NCBI GenBank assembly: GCA_037176885.1
Contig: JAWWNJ010000058.1
Location: 620,001 to 684,000, forward strand
Direction of reading: 5' to 3'
Origin: Favolaschia claudopus
Lineage: Eukaryota; Basidiomycota; Agaricomycetes; Agaricales; Mycenaceae
Length of the DNA: 64,000 nucleotides
Shown: piece by piece, positions 58,056 through 64,000 of the stretch
Layout: each line of letters opens with the position of its first letter
How positions within the stretch are numbered: position 1 is the first letter of the stretch
Notes under the pieces: model-generated
Database searches by the model: none
Seen by the model: the letters and a program-made list of their open reading frames with translations, nothing else
What the model was told of the DNA's origin: nothing
Program-made: the position numbers and the translations under genes

Positions 58056-61000
58056 TCAGCCCATGTCCTCTACATCAGACAAATCGTCTGGAGGTTCCGG
58101 TTCGTCTTCGTAAATTGGGAGTTCTTGCGGCATACGGGGTAGACCCGTTTTTGTGAATGCTCCGGACACCTCTAAGAACTCAGCTAGTGCTGAAATTCCG
58201 TCTTTAGTGCCCAGTATTTCGGGCAGGGATATGTCCCTGGAGACTTTTTTGAGGATGTGCCGTTGGTCCTCATAGCGAGGACACTCGCGAAGCAGATGTT
58301 CGCGCGACTGGAAGGGTTCTCCACAGGGGCAGTCAACGTTCTCGGATGGCACAAAGCGGCTGTAGTACTCGCCTGAGAAGCAGTGTCCGATTCGACACTG
58401 TGTAACCCGTCCAAAGACCTCTCTCGACAACGCCGTAAAATGCGGGGTCGGTTTTAGGGAAGGGGCGAAGCGGTTTGCCATGGCATAGCTCCCCGTCTTC
58501 TGTGCGGACTTCCATTCCTTGACCCAGGACCGGTGGACTTTCTCTTTCGATTTCCTGAGTGCGTGCGAGCGGGTTCCTCCCGGTGGCGCCGCGAGTTCCG
58601 TTCCGGTTTTCGCCAGCGCGTCTGCACGTTCGTTCCCATCGATGTCGCAGTGGCCTGGCGACCACCCAATCTCGACTTTATGTTCTGGGTCGGCGTCGAG
58701 GAAGGCACAGATTCTTTTGTGGAATACATGTGCAGAGAGTTGGCCTGCTCTGGGTTTTGGGTCGCAGATGGTGTTGATAGCAGACACATTATCTGCGAAG
58801 AAGTGAATCTCTTTTATCTGCGGGTTGGCGGCGGCAATGGAGATGGCTTTTGCCGCTCCAAACAGCAAGCCTGTAATTTCGCCGTCGTACACCTCGGCTC
58901 GGCTGCCAAGGCCAAAGCTTTTTGCAAAGACCTCTTTATTTTCATGGTAGATGACGGCTCCTGCTCCCACCCTACGCACACGGTGTACGGCGCGTTGCGA
59001 GCCGTCGGAATAGACCAGAAGGTGGTGCGGGGAAGAGCTGAATTTACTTATCTTTTGTTTGTGTGCTTTTGCCGCTTCCTCTTTCTCCTCCCCCGCCGTA
59101 CCTGACACGCGCAAACGACCCCCAAAGTCCTCCTTCATGCGCCGCCATGGTTCCGTGAGGTACGGGAAGATGCGTTCATCATTTGCTGATGTCGATTCGG
59201 CCACTCTTTGGAGTTGCGTGGACTTGCGCATGTTCACTTTGCTCTTTGAGTTTCTCGGTCGTACTGGAAGTGGTGGTGGGAAGGAAGGGGCTCTTCCTCC
59301 CCGCCAAACATCAGGTAGCCGTTGGATGACAGGGCTATTTTTACTCAGCTTGTTAAAGCGGATTGCCGCCCGTCTATTCCCTTCATCCATCGCCAGGCGT
59401 ATGGGTGGGATCGACGCCTCAATCTCCAATGCGTTGATCGGCGAGGTCCTGAACGCTGCGCAAATGAGCCGCAATGCTCGACGTTGCACCCTTTCTAGTT
59501 GTTTCTCGTGGTCTTTCTTTCCGGTCCACCATGCTGCGCCAGCGTAAGATAGAACGGGAACGACACATGCCTTGTATAGATGACGGAGGTGGGCTTGCGA
59601 AAGGCCTCTGACTGTGTTTGAAAGCCTCGAGATCCCATTCACTGTGTTTTCAGCCCGGGCTGCCATCGTCTTTACGTGGTGATTGAAATTGAGTTGTTTA
59701 TCGAGGTGTATGCCGAGCCATTTGATTGTGTCGAACGCGACGATGGTGGACTCGGAGCCGTCGGCGTCCAGAAGGCGGATAGCGGGATTCGCAAAGGGCG
59801 TCTTGTTTTTTCCCTTCTTGCGGCCCGTGTAGTGCATCAATTCGCGTTTGGCGTCATCGATTGCAAGTCCCCACTTGCCCAGACTTGTGCGAATTTTGAT
59901 ATAGGCCTTCCGTAGTAGTCGTGCATTTGTTTCCAGTGATTCGGAGGCAACATAAATTTTCCCGTCGTCTACGTACATAATCAAAGCAACTTCAGTATGA
60001 TCATCTGGGGCAGGAAAAGCACTCGCCGGGTCCCGTTTCGGCTTGAACATCTCCAGCAATTCTGCGCTGTAGAACGCAGCGAGGATTGGGGACACTGGAG
60101 AGCCTTGTGGGATCCCATTTACCACTCGTTTCATCTCCCCGCGCTTTCCGTCAATGCAGACTGCCGCCTGGCGGTCTTCGAGAAATGAGGCGACCCATTG
60201 TACATATTCGAGCGGAATGCCCTTGCGTCGGAGTTCACACAGCAGGCGCTGGTGGTTCACAAAATCAAAGTAGCCTTTTATATCGAAAGTTAAGGCAGAC
60301 AGAACTTTACCGTTGTTCCACGCCGCTTGCACGTCGTTGGTAAACGTTAAAATTGCATCTGAGGTGGACGTGTTTGCACAGCCGCCGAATTGTGTACCTG
60401 GAATAAGATTGTGTTTGCCAGCCAAGAAGGATAGACGGCGCGCAACAATCTTCTCCAGGACTTTCCCCATGCACTCCAGTAGCTGGATGAGTCGATACGC
60501 TCTGGGGTTGGAGTAATCGGGTTTTCGAGGCTTTCTGAGTGCTATCGCAATGGCCTTCCGCCATTCCCGCGGGTGGAATCCGTTACGGAGGCATCTTTTA
60601 AGAAGCATGTAGATCTCCGGATGGGCGTCCACCCAGGCCCAGCGTATGACATTGTAGGATACGTCGCTGTCGCCGGGTGTGGTGTTTGTGCTGGCACCCC
60701 AAATGGCCTCGCGTACTTCGGTCATGGTGATGTCGGTGAATTCGAAGTCGTCAGCGTGGCGGTTCGTAACGTCTGGGGCGAATTCGGTGTCGAGGCGTGG
60801 CGGCGGCTGGAAGAGCTCATCCCGCAGTGCTTCGCATTTGTCGTGGTGGGACACCGCGGGTGATTGACCATTTCTGCGGTTAATGGCAGGGGTGGGATAA
60901 TTCCGCACACCTTTGGACCACTTGCGGAAACCCCAGATGTCCTCCGTCTGCGCCTCTTCCAGCTTGCCAATTGCCCACTTCGCTTTCGTGGCTTTACACA

Positions 61001-62204
61001 GACGCTTGAAAAAATTAGCGGCCTTCTTGACCTTGCCGCGAAGCGCTCGGCATCTGGTCCCAGAGCATGTTTCGAAGTCGTTTTGTTCCGTTTGGGCCAA
61101 CTTGAGTTTGTCGGCTGCCTGCCTGAGCTCCTTGCTCCACCATGGTTTGGCGTTGGAGCTGGGCGTCCGGGCTTTGCCCACTTGCTCCGTAGCTTCGCGC
61201 ATGGCATCGGTGAGAGCCTTCGCTGCCGCTTCGAGCTGTTCATTGGATACCGGTTGCTGCTCGTCCATGATCGGGGTGATATGAGGGCGGTGGGACTCCA
61301 AGGTATGTCGGAATGCCTTGCTCCAGTCTGCTGGGTCGACCTCCTTCAGACTGTATTTTACGCCGGATGTATTGTCGATTTCGGTTCGTCCGTAGTCCAT
61401 CGTCCACCGGATACCCTTGTGGTCAGAGCCATACGACATGGTGCCGTCAATGGTCCAATCCTTCACTGTGTCGTTGTTAACTGCAGCGGCATTGACAAGG
61501 GTCAGGTCTATAACCGACGGTGAGCGACTACTATCATGCGGGATGTAAGTCACTTCTCCTTTTTTGTTGAGCAGTGCGTAGCCTTTCTCCGATGTCCAAT
61601 CTACGAAGTTTCTTGACCGCGAGTTTCCGTGTACCCCAATACATGACCAGAGCTCGTGGTGGAGGTTGGTGTCCCCTAACAGGATGACTGGGCGGTCAGT
61701 TGGGAGGTTGAGAGCTTTGAGGCGCTCAACCGCTGGATGTAGGTGTTGTTTCTGGTCGTTGTAAATGTTGACAAATGTCGTTGTTGGGGCTCCCGGCTGC
61801 GAGACGTCGATCACTTGAATATCGAGGTCTTGAGCAATGTCGGATCGCAGCGTGATTGAGAAGTCCGGTCTGCTTTGGTAGTATACCATTACTCGGGGAT
61901 GTGAGCCGCCCGGTTGTATGTTGTCCTTGGGGAGCACTGGGGTCCAAGCTGCATGTCCGATTGGGCCGATGATTGCGTCGCCCCCGTCGTCGGTGCCGAT
62001 TGTTGCCCAGCTAGGCTCCTGTAAAAATACTATGTCAAAGTCGCGGACACGATCGTTTAGAAATGCATGCGTGGCAGAAGATTTCCGATTGATGTTGAGC
62101 TGGCCGCAGCGAATCGGTTTTGTATATAAGGTATGTCGGTTGAGAGGTCGTTGCTGGAGGTGGCGTGGCTGACTTTGCTCAACCATTGACACGGTTCTGG
62201 ACAT
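58056..62204 (-). CDS. LINE ORF2: endonuclease, reverse transcriptase, RNase H
   Basis: An uninterrupted 1382-codon ORF. Roughly residues 33-265 are an APE-type endonuclease: QLNIN, FLQEPSW (catalytic Glu), LLGDTNLHHELW and GSDHKG (SDH). Roughly 540-800 is the reverse transcriptase, with RLIQLLECMGKVLEKIVARR, TFDIKGYFDFVNH, GIPQGSPVSPILAAFYSAEL and the active site YVDD near residue 742. Residues near 1064-1190 are RNase H: VYSDGSQRA, DGEITGLLFGAAKAI, FADNVSAINTI and GHCDIDGNERADALAKTGTE, with all acidic residues kept. The end has a Cys/His motif, CPCGEPFQSREHLLRECPRY. No stop or frameshift breaks it, so the copy is young or selected. ORF2 starts overlapping the ORF1 stop. Confidence 0.93.
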   Translation of the reverse strand: MSRTVSMVEQSQPRHLQQRPLNRHTLYTKPIRCGQLNINRKSSATHAFLNDRVRDFDIVFLQEPSWATIGTDDGGDAIIGPIGHAAWTPVLPKDNIQPGGSHPRVMVYYQSRPDFSITLRSDIAQDLDIQVIDVSQPGAPTTTFVNIYNDQKQHLHPAVERLKALNLPTDRPVILLGDTNLHHELWSCIGVHGNSRSRNFVDWTSEKGYALLNKKGEVTYIPHDSSRSPSVIDLTLVNAAAVNNDTVKDWTIDGTMSYGSDHKGIRWTMDYGRTEIDNTSGVKYSLKEVDPADWSKAFRHTLESHRPHITPIMDEQQPVSNEQLEAAAKALTDAMREATEQVGKARTPSSNAKPWWSKELRQAADKLKLAQTEQNDFETCSGTRCRALRGKVKKAANFFKRLCKATKAKWAIGKLEEAQTEDIWGFRKWSKGVRNYPTPAINRRNGQSPAVSHHDKCEALRDELFQPPPRLDTEFAPDVTNRHADDFEFTDITMTEVREAIWGASTNTTPGDSDVSYNVIRWAWVDAHPEIYMLLKRCLRNGFHPREWRKAIAIALRKPRKPDYSNPRAYRLIQLLECMGKVLEKIVARRLSFLAGKHNLIPGTQFGGCANTSTSDAILTFTNDVQAAWNNGKVLSALTFDIKGYFDFVNHQRLLCELRRKGIPLEYVQWVASFLEDRQAAVCIDGKRGEMKRVVNGIPQGSPVSPILAAFYSAELLEMFKPKRDPASAFPAPDDHTEVALIMYVDDGKIYVASESLETNARLLRKAYIKIRTSLGKWGLAIDDAKRELMHYTGRKKGKNKTPFANPAIRLLDADGSESTIVAFDTIKWLGIHLDKQLNFNHHVKTMAARAENTVNGISRLSNTVRGLSQAHLRHLYKACVVPVLSYAGAAWWTGKKDHEKQLERVQRRALRLICAAFRTSPINALEIEASIPPIRLAMDEGNRRAAIRFNKLSKNSPVIQRLPDVWRGGRAPSFPPPLPVRPRNSKSKVNMRKSTQLQRVAESTSANDERIFPYLTEPWRRMKEDFGGRLRVSGTAGEEKEEAAKAHKQKISKFSSSPHHLLVYSDGSQRAVHRVRRVGAGAVIYHENKEVFAKSFGLGSRAEVYDGEITGLLFGAAKAISIAAANPQIKEIHFFADNVSAINTICDPKPRAGQLSAHVFHKRICAFLDADPEHKVEIGWSPGHCDIDGNERADALAKTGTELAAPPGGTRSHALRKSKEKVHRSWVKEWKSAQKTGSYAMANRFAPSLKPTPHFTALSREVFGRVTQCRIGHCFSGEYYSRFVPSENVDCPCGEPFQSREHLLRECPRYEDQRHILKKVSRDISLPEILGTKDGISALAEFLEVSGAFTKTGLPRMPQELPIYEDEPEPPDDLSDVEDMG

Positions 62205-62565
62205 GTTGCATGGCGGCGGCGGCTTGTTCCCTTGAGATGGACAGATTTCCCGAGCTGGCGGCGTGCGCGATTACCCTGTCGACCTGTGGTTCCGAGTCCA
62301 GCGGTTGGAACCGGTTTTTCGTTGGTATCGTAGCCTGGGGCAGGTGTTGTCGCCGTCTGTTTCGAGTCGGTGCAGTTGTCCAGCCTTGGTCTGCCGTGCG
62401 GGCTGGTTGTGCGGGTCGGTCGTTTGCCCGCGCTGAGCCGTACTTGGCGAGGCGCTCGGGGCATCGTCTTGAGTCTGAGGGATGGTTAGCGTCCCGACCC
62501 TCTTTTCCTTTGCAGTGTATGCAGCACATGTCGTGCGTGCATGGGACATCGGTGCTACATTCGGT
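62179..62565 (-). pseudogene. LINE ORF1 remnant (C-terminal zinc-knuckle part)
   Basis: The open frame reads TECSTDVPCTHDMCCIHCKG, then KEGRDANHPSDSRRCPERL, with cysteine and histidine spacings of zinc knuckles in LINE ORF1/gag-like proteins. It is followed by a proline/glutamine-rich tail and a stop at 62179-62181. The N-terminal half of ORF1 is absent, consistent with 5' truncation. The stop codon TGA overlaps the beginning of ORF2 (ORF2 start at 62204, second Met at the stop). Confidence 0.7.
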
Positions 62566-62575
62566 CTACAGTCAC

Positions 62576-63773
62576 ACTGGAAAAAAGGAAATTTTGAAGT
62601 AGTCAAAAACACTGCCTAAATGGTGAGCAATTGGAAGCACATTTGGTTTCCTAGCAAAGGATCCCATTTTTTTTTGACCAGAATGCATGATAAAAGGACT
62701 GCTTTTCGACCGCCTTTCAGAGGCTGCTAAAAGTTCCCCGAGAATTTTCCTATTAGTTACCCTTATCTCGGGTATTATCTGCGACTGGCTAGTGGGCCGG
62801 ACGAGGTAGTGGGCCATTTTGTAATTTCAAGATGATCAAGTCAAGATGCCCCTCCATGCAGTCCATAGGTTCGAGTATGAGTTCGAGCGATGCTGTATGT
62901 GAGTTTTTGAGGGATACTGAGCTGTCAATCACACGGTGTGGGAGGTTTTCTGTCGGGAGGGAGGCGTGTGAACCCGAATTCTTATTTTTAGACCACTGTT
63001 TCGCGCTCAGCAACCCCGTCGAACCACGATACGAACGAGCATTCTGGAGATTCATAGCTGGTCCTCAGACCTCAATGTATGCCTCCGTATCATTTACGGG
63101 GACAATTTACATCCCCGGTGCATATTTGAGGTGGGTGGCCCGTTAGATCGTTTTTGGTATTTTTAGACATTTCATCAACAAATATTCAACGCGCCATGAA
63201 TACCTCTCCTGATCCCTCCAAAAAATCTGATAAACCTTCTAGGAGGTAGGAAGATATTTCAAACTACTAGCGTAGGTGTCAGGTATCCTCCCTGTGCAGG
63301 TACGAGGCCAAAGATGCTTAGGTGGCCCAGAACCCAGTCGCTGATAATACCAATAGGAAAATCCTCGGGGACCTTTTGGCAACGTCTGAAAGGCGGTTGA
63401 AAAGCTCTACTTTTGTTGTCTGTTTTGTGTCATGCTAAATCAACGCCTTTATCCACAAACCAAATGAGCTCCTAAATGCTTAGCATTTGGATCCTCTTTT
63501 AGACTACATTAAAATTTTCTTTTATCTGGTGTGAGTTCGTTCGATCAAGTCATGGTGGTAGAAATTCAGATAATTGCTCAGGGAGCGAGTCAATAGGAAG
63601 TACTCAAGCAGTAGGGTTCACTCAAAGCTCCAACCGTCTACAGTCGGTTCCAACTTGGTAATAGATAGTAATTTTCCAATTAATCAACAATTATTACGAT
63701 AACTCAAGTCCCACTTGTCTGTACACGAATCCACTTTCGAAAGTCCCAGAATAAAAATCCCCAAGTCAAACAG
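62576..63773. other. Flank right of the LINE, no gene recognised
   Basis: Short ORFs on both strands (for example 62832-63146 +, 62789-63055 -) without domains. AT-rich toward 63.8 kb. Confidence 0.4.
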
Positions 63774-64000
63774 TCAAAGCCCGTGAAAGAGTTGCTGCAA
63801 GGTGATTAGTTGTGATTCTACAAACCAAAAGAAAAGTCAACATCCAACAATCCCCAGGAAAAAACCAACATAGATCGCACGCACCCATGAGCCTACACGT
63901 CGGCGCAAAAACATTCATAACCCCCATCACACTCTCAATCAACCCAACCAATTCGTGTTCTTCCTGCGGAATAGGTCCATTCATCGCGCGATTCGCTCTT
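63774..64000 (-). CDS. Unknown gene, last two exons (continues past the right edge)
   Basis: Open reading on the minus strand from the window edge: RANRAMNGPIPQEEHELVGL, then IESVMGVMNVFAPTCRLM. A donor GTGCGT at 63884 and an acceptor TTTGTAG ending at 63818 join to ESQLITLQQLFHGL and a stop at 63774-63776. The splice is in frame and gives a leucine-rich helical end. No family is recognised. The start may lie outside the window, or at the ATG near 63982. Confidence 0.35.

Larger units (their letters stand above)
57733..62575 (-). mobile_element. LINE (non-LTR retrotransposon), 5'-truncated, Tad1/I-like
   Basis: The element is read on the minus strand. It has the tail of ORF1, a complete ORF2, a 3' UTR of about 310 bp and a 12-nt poly(A) (seen as T at 57733-57744). 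The 5' end stops inside ORF1 near 62570, as expected of incomplete reverse transcription. No convincing target-site duplication was seen. Endonuclease, reverse transcriptase and RNase H in one ORF2 point to the Tad1 or I group. It is one of the few potentially still-coding elements in the window. Confidence 0.85.

Noticed and set aside
1..64000. CRISPR arrays, prokaryotic operons or a prophage
   Set aside because: No spaced direct-repeat arrays or bacterial-type gene runs; genes are intron-rich and eukaryotic.

Overview
The window looks like nuclear DNA of an agaricomycete (mushroom-forming) basidiomycete. Genes are split by many short introns of about 50-75 bp with GT..AG ends, and several families are typical of Agaricomycetes: DUF6534 membrane proteins, DUF4419, MYND-finger proteins with a basidiomycete-type N-terminal region, a CBM1-GDSL esterase, GH16 and F-box/LRR-like genes. 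No organism name can be proved from sequence alone; an Agaricales lineage is my best inference. All multi-exon models were spliced by eye, so exon borders are less certain than the gene identities.

Layout. 1-5.2 kb: a truncated DUF6534 gene (-), a small unresolved CxxC gene (+), a long gene-poor stretch and a second DUF6534 gene (+). 5.9-16.2 kb: a metabolic block of a cytochrome P450 (+), a DUF4419 protein (-), an epoxide-hydrolase-type alpha/beta hydrolase (+), a small very basic protein (-) and a secreted type-B carboxylesterase (-). A MITE-like element with an 11-bp target-site duplication sits in the middle. 17.7-19.2 kb: an Asn-rich single-pass membrane protein. 20.5-34.8 kb: three MYND-finger paralogues (one on -, two in tandem on +, of which the first is frameshifted) around TFIIIC subunit Tfc4 and a DUF7330-like membrane protein; a second MITE-like element lies after Tfc4. 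36-39.8 kb: a convergent pair of secreted carbohydrate-active enzymes, GH16 and a CBM1-linked GDSL/CE16-type esterase. 41-47 kb: two tandem DUF6534 genes with a third MITE-like element (8-bp TSD) between them. 48-53 kb: a fourth MYND paralogue, an intron-containing tRNA-Trp and an F-box gene. 54-57.7 kb: a secreted Ala/Gly-rich protein with a Kex2 site between two Cys repeats, and an acidic F-box-like gene. 57.7-62.6 kb: a 5'-truncated LINE retrotransposon with an intact 1382-codon ORF2, whose poly(A) end lies 65 bp upstream of the F-box-like start codon. The right edge holds the last exons of an unknown gene.

How it fits together. The P450, the epoxide-hydrolase-like enzyme and the carboxylesterase could take part in oxidation and hydrolysis of xenobiotics or secondary metabolites, but nothing in the sequence proves co-regulation. 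GH16 and the CBM1 esterase probably act outside the cell on wall polysaccharides. The most distinctive feature is the four-member MYND family: each member has an 18-codon first exon, a helical N-terminal region, a MYND zinc finger and an unassigned C-terminal domain ending in VEIH.
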